This document shows positions 9,874 to 20,300 of a stretch of DNA of 64,000 nucleotides, in pieces. The stretch spans positions 89,508,756-89,572,755 of the forward strand of contig CM060731.1 of NCBI GenBank assembly GCA_030704615.1, given 5' to 3'. The notes under the pieces were generated by a model, which was not told the origin of the DNA, searched no databases, and was given only the letters and a program-made list of their open reading frames with translations. The position numbers were made by a program, and so were the translations under genes. Each line of letters starts with the position of its first letter. Positions within the stretch are counted from its first letter, which is position 1. This DNA comes from Takakia lepidozioides. Taxonomy: Eukaryota > Streptophyta > Takakiopsida > Takakiales > Takakiaceae.

Positions 9874-11304
9874 TCATCTCATCCTTGAGGACCTCCTCAA
9901 CCGAGAAGAATCCCCCTCATCCATCACAGCCGCCTTGGCTGCCAACTCCCTCTGAACCTCGAGCACCTCCCACGTGTGCCATGGATGCATGCACCCCGTG
10001 GTCCTCACATGCTCGCCCCACTCACTGCCTGTACCGTCTCGGTAGGCAGAGACCATTGAGGGAAGTGTACCGCACTCTGCGTTGCTCAGAGCCAAGCTGA
10101 TAATCCAGGTCAAGCAATTGAGATCCATTGCTTGCCCCAACACTTGACGACGTGATGCCTCAGAAAGAGACGTGGTACCAGTGGTAAAACCCATTGCCCG
10201 CTCACGCTCGTCAGCATTAGGCTCCACTAACTGCTGCAACTGAGCATCCCACAGGAGGCCAGGTCCACTATCCCGGAAAGCATGCGATCCTGGGAAGCTG
10301 AGCAGTGTAGGTAATGCTGCTCGTGGTTGACCCACCTTGTTGACCACTGCCAAAGGCGAACGGTCATCGTGTCTCACACGCTGAGACTGCCTCCCTGTGT
10401 CCAGAATGTTATCCACTGTGAGATGTGCTGGCCGCTGCACCCCATCAAATGCACGCTTGAGCAGTGCGGGTGGCATCAAGTTAGTCCACCATAGCCGTGG
10501 ACGATGAGCCCGTGACCCCACTGTAGCTGCATCTAGCAACACTGCTGACCCAAGCCACGACCGGACTTGATGCACACTGGCCATCACCCTGGCCCGAGAA
10601 TCGCCCATCAGTGGCACATTCTCCAAGATGTATGCTGGAGATACAGCTTGATGAAGCTGCAAGTGGCGCAAAACCCGCACCATCTCCCAAAACAGACCCG
10701 ACCTCGAGTCTCGCAATCCATTGCCATGCCCGGCTGATGAATGCCCTTGGCAGGGCCAACCTGCCACTACCAGATCAATGGAGCCAACCCGCTCCAAATC
10801 CTGCGCCCCCAGCAACGAAATGTCTGCTGGCAAGGCCTGCTGATATCCACGAATTGCAGACACCGACAACAACTCAGGGTACCGCTGCACCAACTGAGCA
10901 ACATGGCGAAGTGAAACGCGTCGTGCAGTCTCATCCCTCTCCACATACAGGTAACGCCGAACTCGTACACCTGCCTGTAACACAGCAGCCAATCCGGTGC
11001 TGATCCCCGCCAAACAAGTCCAGAAGACAAATGCCTTCATCCGGATACTGCCACACAATAGGTGTGGTGTCCAATGGAGACAATTGAGGTGGTCCTGGTG
11101 CAATCCCCACACTCTCCTCCTCTCCTGACGGTACAAAAGCCTCCACCCAGGCTTGTTGCACCCGTCGATCAGCATCCCGCTGCAAATCCTTGCTCGTGCC
11201 CCACAATGGAGTCTGAGCAACCATGGTAGGCAACTCCGCCATACCATACATGTCATCCTGCTCTCCCGGAGGTGGTACATCCTCTGAATGAGCGTTGCCC
11301 TCAA
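9874..11304 (-). CDS. C5-cytosine DNA methyltransferase domain of element A, DNMT3-like layout
   Basis: One open frame of 476 codons holds nearly the whole domain. Motif I is split: LLDLFGG is read at about 11005-11027 in the neighbouring frame, and AGISTGLAAVLQAG continues in this frame after one extra G. Then come YLYVERDE (motif II), IDLVVAGWPCQGHS (motif IV with catalytic Cys, about 10745-10775), RSGLFWEMVRVL, AYILENVPL (motif VI, about 10612-10640), RAHRPRLWWTNL (motif VIII) and ERERAMGF...RRQVLGQAMDLN (motifs IX-X). The classical order excludes DRM, whose motifs are permuted. The domain sits between protease and RT, so it should be made as part of Pol. Expected reaction: transfer of methyl from S-adenosylmethionine to C5 of cytosine. 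Activity of this frameshifted copy is doubtful. Confidence 0.9.
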   Translation of the reverse strand: MRATLIQRMYHLRESRMTCMVWRSCLPWLLRLHCGARARICSGMLIDGCNKPGWRLLYRQERRRVWGLHQDHLNCLHWTPHLLCGSIRMKAFVFWTCLAGISTGLAAVLQAGVRVRRYLYVERDETARRVSLRHVAQLVQRYPELLSVSAIRGYQQALPADISLLGAQDLERVGSIDLVVAGWPCQGHSSAGHGNGLRDSRSGLFWEMVRVLRHLQLHQAVSPAYILENVPLMGDSRARVMASVHQVRSWLGSAVLLDAATVGSRAHRPRLWWTNLMPPALLKRAFDGVQRPAHLTVDNILDTGRQSQRVRHDDRSPLAVVNKVGQPRAALPTLLSFPGSHAFRDSGPGLLWDAQLQQLVEPNADERERAMGFTTGTTSLSEASRRQVLGQAMDLNCLTWIISLALSNAECGTLPSMVSAYRDGTGSEWGEHVRTTGCMHPWHTWEVLEVQRELAAKAAVMDEGDSSRLRRSSRMR

Positions 11305-11441
11305 GCAACTCTCTAGGCCAACTCACTGCCGCTGTGAATGCTGCTAGTGTCGGCATCTTGCCTCGCTGGGCAACCGCAACTCCTCCTATGAACGTCACAG
11401 GGAGCTGCACACGCCGGCCCTCCCCTGACTGCCATGCAGGC

Positions 11442-12537
11442 CTATAGGAAGCTGACTCCTCCCAAAAATCCAGGGTGAAGCCCATGGGGTACAACACTGC
11501 CCCACCAACCAGGACATCGTATGAGACCGCGTCTGTCACAATGGCCCTTGGCTCGCATCACTGAGCCATCTGTAGGGTGATCCGGCCGTAGTCTGATAGC
11601 CAACTCACGCCGTGTCATGCCCCGAGCCTGCTCCGATCCTCCCAGAGACGTCTGTATCTGGAAAGGACAAGGCTCCATATCCGCCTCCGTGAGGCCCAAG
11701 CCTGCAATAGCAGCTCTGCCCAGCATCAATGGCTGAGCTCCCGAGTCCAACAAGACCCAGTGGCCGGTACCTCTTGCTGCCGGTCCACTCAAACAGAAAA
11801 TGCCATCCTGGTTGTCTAACATGACAACTCCAGGTGTCACCATGGCGCGCTCAATGGCTGGCCTAGCTGGCAGCTCCATCAACCTGGCAGCTGCAGCTTG
11901 CCATGGCGCCGCCGTGGCAGTCTTGACCCTCAAATCCGAGGATCCCTCCGGCTACACACCTCCCACTATCTCCGCAGAATGAAGTAACCTCCCCACTCTC
12001 ACAGAGTGTAGCTGCCAGCCTGAACACCTCAGCTGGTCTTACCCCCGGCGTCGCAATCATGGTAGCCGAGAACAATGGAGCCTGGCACACAGATGTGGCC
12101 GCTCCTAGCAGCACACTAGCTGCCGTAGCCTTGGCAACACTAGGTAGTGGTGCTACCCGTGTAGCTCTCCCCAATGGCATAGTAACCTCCGCCTCGGTAA
12201 CAGTCGGGCGAGAACTAGGTGCCATGGATGGCGTCGACACTGTCTCCGCCAATGTGAATGACTGAGGAAGCCTAGCCTGACGGCTTGCCTCCCCACGCTG
12301 TGGATCCAACTCCACCTCTGCACCTCGTGGCTCAGGAACTCGTGCTGCTCCTCGAGTCACGGCTGCAGCAGACTCCACCTGCACTAGTGGTAGTGCTGCT
12401 CCACACATGAATCCCATGCCTCCCATATCTCCTCCCTCAGGAGCAGGAGGTGGACCATCCGGCCTTAGAGCCGGTACCACCTGAGCTGTAGCCATGGCAG
12501 CGAGCCTCTGCTCTAGCTGCTGAAGCCGGTTGGCCAT
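11442..12537 (-). pseudogene. Element A aspartic protease region
   Basis: A low-complexity linker (MANRLQQLEQRLAAMATAQ, Ala/Pro/Val-rich) joins gag to a retropepsin-like domain. The active site reads VLLDSGAQPLMLG, i.e. DSG in place of the commoner DTG, at about 11745-11770. The later segment SYDVLVGGAVLYPMGF at about 11480-11520 fits the C-terminal part of the domain. Two or three frames are used, so there are small indels. The role is cleavage of the Gag-Pol polyprotein. Confidence 0.78.
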
Positions 12538-13910
12538 GCCTTGGTCAACACCCTGACCTCCGCGTCCTTGGCCATGTTGAGCTTGCCCTTGGCCTGCACC
12601 TCGTGGCTGGCCACCTCGTCCTCTCTGGGCTGCTCCACCTCGCCCCCGGCCACCATTGTTCCCTTGGAACTGGCTGGGCGCAACTCATGCAAACCATAAC
12701 ACTGGGCCTCTCCATGCCCGTGCTTGCCACAATGCCCACACTGCAACTGTGCAGGCTGTGCATGTGCCGGCCCTTTGCCTCCCTCTGGGCAATCCTTCTT
12801 GACATGGGGTCCTCCACATGTCCAGCACACCACATCCGCCCGTTGTTGGCCAGCAAATGAAGGGAGAGACCCCTGCATCTGAGGTCCTCTCTGCCCTTCC
12901 CTCTTCACCTGAGCCCCCTTGTTGCCTTGAGCACGTTGAGGTAGTGGTTGGCTAGGAGCACCACTACCCCGTGGTGTCTCCTTAGCAAATCCCACCATGA
13001 CCACTCGTTCCTCCACCATGTTGAGCTCTATCCGCTCTGCCAGCAAAAACACATTTGCTAAGGTGGGTTGGGCCGCTTGTAGGAGAGTTGCATCCCGCAC
13101 CCTTCTCCTCAGCTCCTTGTCCAATATCCCATACCAGAATTGGACTGCCTGAGCTTCCGTAACCCCTTGGGTTACATTTATCAAGCGCCTCATGCGAGTG
13201 AAAGCCTCCCTCAAGCTCTCGGTCGGCTTCCGTTGGAACTCTTGCAAGCTCCGCAACTTCTCTGTCCTCACCCCTTGGTAGTTCCCTCTCAACTCTTCGA
13301 AGAACTCCACAACAGGGTTGAAGGCAGGCACGGCTAGTGCTGGTGCGGTAGTGGCTTGGGTGGACGTCGTAGCTACTGTACCACCAGTCCCACTGCTGCT
13401 TGCTGAAGCTGCCGGTGCAGCGGCAGGTGTAGCCACTGCCCTCGTGGCTCTAGTGCCCCTAGTGATGGACATAGTCGGGTGACCAGTACATCCTCCACTC
13501 CTCGATCTCAACCTCATGCCCCCGCCTGAACTCATGGTAATCATCCATAGGCGGCCCCTCAAGGTGCTGAAACACCCCTTCCATGCCATGAAAGGCGTAA
13601 ATAGTTGTGGATTGCGCATTTGCTGCAAATCACACCCAACTATCAAACTCTTGGATAAAATCATCCAACTCGATGGTGCCCACCGCCCCAGAGTACCTTC
13701 GTGGCCCCTTGGTAGCTCCATACATCTCCTCCATTGTGTCCCACAACAATGGCAAAGAACAACTTGCACCGCCGGTATGAGTCCTCCTGATTCACAATCC
13801 GAATCAGAACCTTCCGTAGAAGACAGGAGGTGAAGGTGGCCTAAACCGCACACCTCGTCTCGTGTACCCACTAGTATCGCTAGTGCTCGAACCGGCACTG
13901 TCCCCAGCAA
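12513..13910 (-). CDS. Element A Gag with two CCHC zinc knuckles
   Basis: 465 codons. The central retrotransposon Gag domain reads FFEELRGNYQGVRTEKLRSL, then LREAFTRMRRLINVTQGVT and FWYGILDKELRRRVRDATLL. Downstream are two zinc knuckles, CWTCGGPHVKKDC and CGHCGKHGHGEAQC, about 25 residues apart. The first 150 residues appear to be a wrong frame: the matching sequence of element B and the third frame here give WDTMEEMYGATKGPR and ELDDFIQEFDSW, so there are frameshifts near 13600-13800. Gag would form the virus-like particle and bind the element RNA. Confidence 0.8.
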   Translation of the reverse strand: MLGTVPVRALAILVGTRDEVCGLGHLHLLSSTEGSDSDCESGGLIPAVQVVLCHCCGTQWRRCMELPRGHEGTLGRWAPSSWMILSKSLIVGCDLQQMRNPQLFTPFMAWKGCFSTLRGRLWMITMSSGGGMRLRSRSGGCTGHPTMSITRGTRATRAVATPAAAPAASASSSGTGGTVATTSTQATTAPALAVPAFNPVVEFFEELRGNYQGVRTEKLRSLQEFQRKPTESLREAFTRMRRLINVTQGVTEAQAVQFWYGILDKELRRRVRDATLLQAAQPTLANVFLLAERIELNMVEERVVMVGFAKETPRGSGAPSQPLPQRAQGNKGAQVKREGQRGPQMQGSLPSFAGQQRADVVCWTCGGPHVKKDCPEGGKGPAHAQPAQLQCGHCGKHGHGEAQCYGLHELRPASSKGTMVAGGEVEQPREDEVASHEVQAKGKLNMAKDAEVRVLTKAWPTGFSS

Positions 13911-14604
13911 CTAGTGGCACCTCCGTGTTGACACTCAACCGGTCATGAACATGTCCCTAACCCCTCTCCACAAGGTAACCGGGTAGAGAACCTGTTGCGG
14001 CTTATGGTTTGGAATACTAAGTTCCTAACATAGCCTACACCTGTACCTGCATCCACCGCAAGCACTCCTATGGTTGGCTGGTCATCACCTCCAACCTCAC
14101 CACAGGAGAAACAATGATGGTCTGGCTGGTCATCACCCAGCCTCACCATCGACAGCATGCTCTAGGACTGGCCGGTGATCAAATCCGGACCAATCACCTA
14201 TAAAAACAAGCGCCCACACAAAACTAATGGCGCACAGTCAAGCATGCAGGTATGGAGGGGATCCAACACAAGAAATCAGAACGACAACTCCCCCACACCA
14301 AAAACAACTCCACGGTGTTGCTCCTGCAAGGACACCCCAGCCCAAACCGGACTGACTCTTGCCTCCACCTACGGAAAGGTCTTGGCCTAATGAGAGGTGG
14401 AAAACTACGAGGAAGAGAAGCTAAAGCAATGCCTAACCCCAGCATGCCCTCATCCCAACACCTTCCTCTCCTCTCTTCCCTCACTTGCATGACCATGGGA
14501 ATATCATGAAGATACTCCTCAAACCGCCCTCCACGAGCTTCAAAATTCGGCCTTCAGACCACATGCCAGTCCTTAGGCAGTCCACCAGTGCCTCCACGAG
14601 TCAG

Positions 14605-15412
14605 CACAGCACGTCACAGCCTCAAAGGCCTCGGGCACGGCCTGTCACAGCCCCTCACAGCCCCTCACAGCCGCAAAGGCCTCAGGCACGGCCTATCACA
14701 GCCCCTCACAGCCCATCACAGCCCCAAAGGCCATGGGCACAGCCTGTCACAGCCCGTCACAGCCCCACAGGCCTCAGGGCACAGCCTGTCACAGCCCCGC
14801 ACAGCCCCACAGGGCACAGGGCATAGCCTGTCACAGCCCATCACAGCCCATCACAGCCTCAAAGGCCTCAGGCACGGCCTGTCACAGCCCCTCACAGCCC
14901 ATCACAGCCCCAAAGGCCATGGGCACAGCCTGTCACAGCCCGTCACAGCCCCACAGGCCTCAGGACACAGCCTGTCACAGCCCCCAAAAGGCCACTGGGC
15001 ACAGCCTGTCACAGCCTGACACAGCCCGTCACAGCCCCACAGGGCACAGGGCACAGCCTATCACAGCCCATCACAGCCTGTCACAGCTTGCCACAGCCTG
15101 TCACAGCCCGTCACAGCCGCAAAGGCCTCAGGCACGGCCTGTCACAGCCCCTCACAGCCCATCACAGCCCCAAAGGCCATGGGCACAGCCTGTCACAGCC
15201 CGTCACAGCCCCACAGGCCTCAGGGCACAGCCTGTCACAGCCCCGCACAGCCCGTCACAGCCCCAAAGGCCACTGGGCACAGCCTGTCACAGCCTGACAC
15301 AGCCCGTCACAGCCCCACAGGGCACAGGGCACAGCCTATCACAGCCCATCACAGCCTGTCACAGCTTGCCACAGCCCGTCACAGCTTGCCACAGCCTGTC
15401 ACAGCCCCACAC
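14605..15412 (-). repeat. Minisatellite in the leader of element A
   Basis: About 0.8 kb of 10-base words such as cacagcccgt / cacagcccct (element strand: GGGCTGTGAC), arranged in longer units of 90-120 bp marked by 'aaaggcc' or 'cacaggcctcagg'. The same array, more diverged, is present in element B at 28703-29283. It is antisense-open for long stretches only because it has few A/T bases. Function is unknown. Confidence 0.85.
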
Positions 15413-16900
15413 ATGGCCGCTCTGGCAGTTTAGCCATTTCTCCAAGGGGTTTAGCCACGCCAAGCTAGGGTTTGTGTCTCTTGGACTCTAGGCTTCTTTC
15501 CACCGAGCTATGGTGGCTGTGAGGAAATCAGCAAGGTATCCTTGCTCTTTCGGCTCCCACACACCACCATAGTAGCCCTAAGCCATGAGGTGGTTGCCAC
15601 AAACCAAGCCTTCTTTCTCACTTAGCCTCCCCAAACACGCCACTAAACTCAATGGCAAACAACCAAGCCCTGCTGGTTCCCAGCCCTTGTGAGCACTCAT
15701 TCAAGCACTCTCATTGGCCATAACATCTGTCTTAGAGCCTATTCCAGCCCTCTACACCTGTTGCTTCAAGAGTTGCGCTCCCTTCAAGCTTGAAGTTGAA
15801 ACCCCAACTCACATAGGCCCTACAAGTGCTTTTCTTTCACTCCAAGTGGAAACCAGCCCTAGACCTTCCGTTCTAGCTCTCTAAGGCTTGAAAACAAGAG
15901 CCTCAATGGGCTGAAGGCATGCTCCACACATGCCCCACTCTCACCATAAGAGAATCAGCTCATTTGCTTCATTTCTTGCATCCACAAACCTGAAAATACA
16001 AGCTTCAGCAGGCTGAAAGCATGCTCTACATGCCCTACAGGGAAACCAGCCCCTTCCTTCCTTCCTTGCACTCCACACCTAAAAGTGCAAGCCTTCACCA
16101 GGCTGACAGCATGCTCCACACATACATTGCCCTCACATAAGGGAAGTCAGCCCTTCCCTCTTCCTTGCTTGCCCTCCAAGCTTGAAGATGGAAGCTTCAA
16201 TGAGCTGAATACATGCTCCACACATGCAACCTCTTCACACAAGAGATATCAGCCCCCTATCTTGGCTCCTTGGCTCCTTGATGCTCTCTATGACAAAACT
16301 AAGCACTCCATAGCCTTTGTCAAGCTCCTGAAACCCTAAGGCTTATATTTCCAGCCACAAGACACTTCTCTTGTGGTGCAAGAACTCTTCTTCCAAGCTC
16401 TGAAACCCTAGGTGCACATTCCATGGCCTTGCCGCACCTCTTAGCTCCTGTTCCAGCCCTGCTCTTGCCATGACAAGAGCCCTCTCAATGCTGAAGCTCG
16501 AGATTGAAACCCAATCTCACCATACTCCACAAAGTGCACTGATTTGCCCCAAGCAAAATCAGCCCTTTCGCTTGGTCTTGCAATCCTTCACACAATGAAA
16601 GCTCGCATTCCCAAGTCCAGTTCTCAGCTTTGCCACCAAAGCCACTATAACCTGCTCTTGACTAGTCCTCTTCCCAATCGTGCTTGCTCATGCATGTACA
16701 CAATCTGAAACCATCAAGGTGCTCTGAAATTACCTGCAGCATGGTGCTTTCATCTCTGAAGCTGAAGATCGAATGCCAAGGTCTACCACCTCGTAACCCA
16801 CATCGCCTCCGCTTCTAACAACCAAGAGCTCCATGGTGCTCCTTGCATAACAACTTGGTTTCTCTCAATCTCAAGCAAAAACCACAAGTGCTACAACTAA
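15413..16900 (-). other. Non-coding leader of element A
   Basis: Low-coding sequence between the minisatellite and the 5' LTR, with loosely repeated units that include 'catgctccacacatg' and 'cttccttgc'. It is the homologous partner of 1-625 plus 28106-28690 in element B and shows the uninterrupted version of the site where CACTA-1 inserted in B (about 16110). The leader of nearly 3 kb in total is long for a gypsy element. Confidence 0.7.
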
Positions 16901-16927
16901 CTCGTATCTAGCACTCATAGATACGAG
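16901..16927 (-). other. Perfect hairpin next to the 5' LTR of element A
   Basis: CTCGTATCTA at 16901-16910 and TAGATACGAG at 16918-16927 form a 10-bp perfect inverted repeat with a 7-base loop, 16 bases inside the LTR. Directly after the LTR, on the element strand, the sequence reads CTCGAGAAAGATCAGC. It has no TGG start and no clear match to a tRNA 3' end, so the primer site is not conventional. A role in priming, dimerisation or packaging is speculation. Confidence 0.6.
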
Positions 16928-16942
16928 CTGATCTTTCTCGAG

Positions 16943-17269
16943 TGATAAAGAAGAAGAATACAAGCACAAGCTCATGCGAGCTCACAAAGCTGAAGCATAA
17001 ACTCATGCATATATAACCTCATCACTCAAATACAAGTCAAGCCAAGTGCACCCCACGCCATGGGGAATCCACACTACGGCGCCATAGCTAGGCGTGGTGA
17101 GGCTCAACTTGAGAAAGATGAGCCTCCCGCGCTTGCCGTGAAGATAACCACTCCAGGGCCTAAATCTGCCTTGACCCCTGGATTGACACTTGGGCCAATC
17201 CCAAATGTCAATATGTAAAAGCTAGCTATTTCCTAGCTAGTTTCACACTAGTGGTAAAATAACTTGACA
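16943..17269 (-). repeat. Element A LTR module L, 5' copy
   Basis: 327 bp ending AACTTGACA on the + strand, directly abutting the ATGA duplication at 17270. It is 99% identical to 6442-6768. No R module lies outside it, unlike at the 3' end. Confidence 0.88.
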
Positions 17270-17369
17270 ATGACTGCATCACTGCAACGTCACCGTGCCT
17301 CCTATGTCATAATATGAACAAGTGTCACATCGTTGTTGGTCCACTCACAAGATGACTATTGGGATGCAG

Positions 17370-20300
17370 GGATGTGAATATTCAAATGATGAAGACGAAG
17401 GCCCTGCGGCACAGCGGGAGCCCAATGTCACAGAGAACGCAGATGAGAGTGGTGGATTGGAGGTAGAAATGCAGCGTGCATTGCAGGAAGCGTTTCTCTT
17501 TGCAGATGCAAACAGAGAGGACCCCATTCATGGTGGAACCGATCACACATTTGCCGATCATGACAATGATCTCGACGATTCCGGAGACAATGAATTTGAT
17601 GAGAATGCTCACCTGCACGTTAATCCCGAGTATGATAAACTCTTCCGACAGTCGCAATGTCCACTTTTTGAAGGGTACTCCAACAGCCGGCTGCAAGCAA
17701 CTTTGACGTTGCTGAACGCATGCACTACCCACAAGTGCACCAATGCATTTGTGGATGAGCTTATGGGATTGTTGCGTAAGAGTTTTTTGCCTAAAGAGAA
17801 TTCATTGCTAAAAACTCACTATGAAGCAAAAACCATGATTGCCAAGATGGGATTGCAGTACACCATGATTCATGCCTGTGAGTGTGGTTGTGTACTCTTC
17901 CGTGGGGAGTATGAGAATGTAGACATTTGCCCAGTGTGCCGCAGTTCCCGTTACATTCCAGGTCGTGGAAGTGTGCCCAAGAAAGTATTGCGACACTTCC
18001 CTGTCATTCCAAGGTTGAAACGTATGTACCGATGTAAATCGATCGCGAACCTCATGACATGGCATAACAGACATAAGAGCCAGGATGGGTTGGTTCGACA
18101 TCCAACTGATAGCAAAACATGGAGACACATTGACACCACATTTGAGGATTTTGCTGCAGAGCCACGATCTCTGCGATTTGGATTGGCCTTAGACGGAGTA
18201 AATCCCTACGGAGCTCAATCCACAAGTTGGAGCACATGGCCCGTTCTCTTGGTCAATTACAATCTGCCTCCGTGGTTAATGACCAAAAAGTTTGTTGTCA
18301 TGTTAGCGCTACTGATTCCTGGTAAGGAGTCTGTTACCTCGGACAACGTAGATGTTTACCTGATGCCCCTAGTGGAAGAACTACTGGAACTATGGAGAGG
18401 GATTGCAGCTCATGATGTTTCCTGTCCTCGTGGTCAACGCGAATTCACACTGAGGGCAGTGTTGATGTGGTCAATCCATGACTACCCTGCATATGGCTTG
18501 CTCTCAGGTCAAGTGACGAAAGGTTATGCTGGTTGTCCAGCTTGTGGACCCGGGGTGACTTCACAGCAGTTACACACATGTGGAAAAATTGTTTTCCTAG
18601 GCCACCGAAGATTTTTGGCCCGCAATCATCCATATCGAAGGTCAAGAATGTTCAATGGCGCTACTGAGCATGGAACTCCTCCAAAAACGCAGACTGGAAC
18701 ACAAATCAAGGAGCTTGCAACAGCTCGCACTGCATGGGTGGAAAACGGAGGGACGCCAGATAGCAGGACAGACCCAGCGAAAATGGAGTTAAGTGATTGT
18801 CAATTTTATATGTCTTACCTTATTGGGAGGTAATTCCTTCATGGCCTTTAAATTGGCAGTGTACATTTTTGCGTTTTCTGTTTAAATTGTGATGAGTAAA
18901 TGCTCAATTGCTTATGTGTTCATTTTGTAGGGTCTCCTCATCCGCCACACGTTTGACGCAATGCATTGCGAGAAGAGCTTGGCTGAAAATATTATTAAAA
19001 CTATCTTTGGTGAGAAAGACACATTGAAAGTTCGCCGTGATTTGGAGCTACTTGGGATGCGCCCGGAATTGTGGCTACAACGTGATCCTGACAGAGCAGA
19101 TACGTCAATTATGCCTCCTGCCCCTTATGTCCTCACTGAGGCTGAGTTACAAGTCTTTCTAGAGATTGTGCAGAACTTGAAAGTGCCAACAGGCTACGCA
19201 TCAGCTTTCAAAAAGCATGTGGTGAAGAAGAAGTTGTCTGGCATGAAATCACATGACTATCATGTGCTCATGCAGCAAATTATACCGCTTGCTATCCGTG
19301 GGCTCATGCCAAGTGGTCCTCGAAGGGCCATTTTGCGAGAATGTCGTGTATTTAAGAAGTTGTGTGCAAAAGTGGTGAATCCTGTAAAGTATGAGGAATT
19401 CAGAACTGAAGCAGTTCTCACTCTGTGTCTTATAGAGAAGGAGTTCCCACTATCATTTTTTGATGTGATGACACATCTGGTTGTTCACCTAGTGGATGAG
19501 TTGTACTTATGCGGGCCCGTAGCATCTCGTTGGATGTACCCCATGGAGCGGGCAATGAAAGATATGAAGGGCTACGTAAGAAACATGGCAAGGCCCAAGG
19601 GGAGCATGGCAGAAGGATACCAATTTGAAGAAGCATTGGGTTTTTGCACAGAGTATATGGCAGGATTTGATGGAAGTGTACGAAGGGTGTGGGATGCAGA
19701 TGAGGCAGAATCTGTGGAACGTGAAGTTGTGGAAGGAAGTTCTAAAGCCCGAAAATTGAATGACCTGTGTGATATTGTACATGAGTACATCATTCAGAAC
19801 CATCCTCGTATGTCAGTCATGTTGGGGTAAGAAATCTACTTCATTGACATTCAGATTTCCAAGTTTTAGTCATTTATCATTAGTTGGCATATGGCGTCTT
19901 TTCAAATCTCCCACGCCACCTCTGTCAATCTTTGGCTGACCCTCGGATTGTGACAGGATATATGAAGCAGAGTCCACACGGATAGAAGCCAGACGACGCT
20001 TGTTTCGTGAGGAGCAAGGGCTGGAAAACATGAGCAATCCCACGACAATTCAGTACCCTCCTGATTTGCATCCTTGTCCTCCATTTGCTGTTTGGCTCCC
20101 TCAAGGTGTACGGGATCATCTCTCAATTCAATCAGATGGGCTTGATCCTACAACACGTGAGGAATTACTGGATCTTTCAAGGCCTCCATCATTTACTGCC
20201 CTGTCATTCAAGAGTATGACAGCGTATGGTAACCATTACAGGGTTACATCCCCCGGCATGAACACAACAAGTATGGTGTCTTTTGATTGTGGAGTCTCAT

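Larger units (their letters stand above)
6253..17269 (-). mobile_element. Gypsy element A with DNA methyltransferase and PHD finger, 11.0 kb
   Basis: Flanked by ATGA on both sides (6249-6252 and 17270-17273). Ends are TG...CA on the + strand (TGTCGTGCGC at 6253, AACTTGACA ending 17269). On the - strand the order is: module L, a long leader with a minisatellite, gag with two zinc knuckles, aspartic protease, C5 methyltransferase, reverse transcriptase, (deleted RNase H), integrase, PHD finger, G-rich tract, then R-L-R. Protease-RT-IN order is Ty3/gypsy. The two 327-bp L copies differ at three positions, all C/T changes on the + strand, so the insertion is young. Frameshifts and the RNase H deletion make this copy non-autonomous. 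Confidence 0.88.

Noticed and set aside
9874-11304. DRM-type methyltransferase
   Set aside because: DRM enzymes have permuted motifs (VI-X before I-V); here motif I comes first and X last.
14605-15412. Regular repeats resembling a CRISPR array
   Set aside because: No unique spacers of constant length; the whole array is one minisatellite, and the context is eukaryotic.
14485-15491. Long open frame rich in SQP, TAPHSP and KGHGHS repeats on the + strand
   Set aside because: It is the antisense reading of the leader minisatellite of element A; repeat units of fixed phase make it open by chance.
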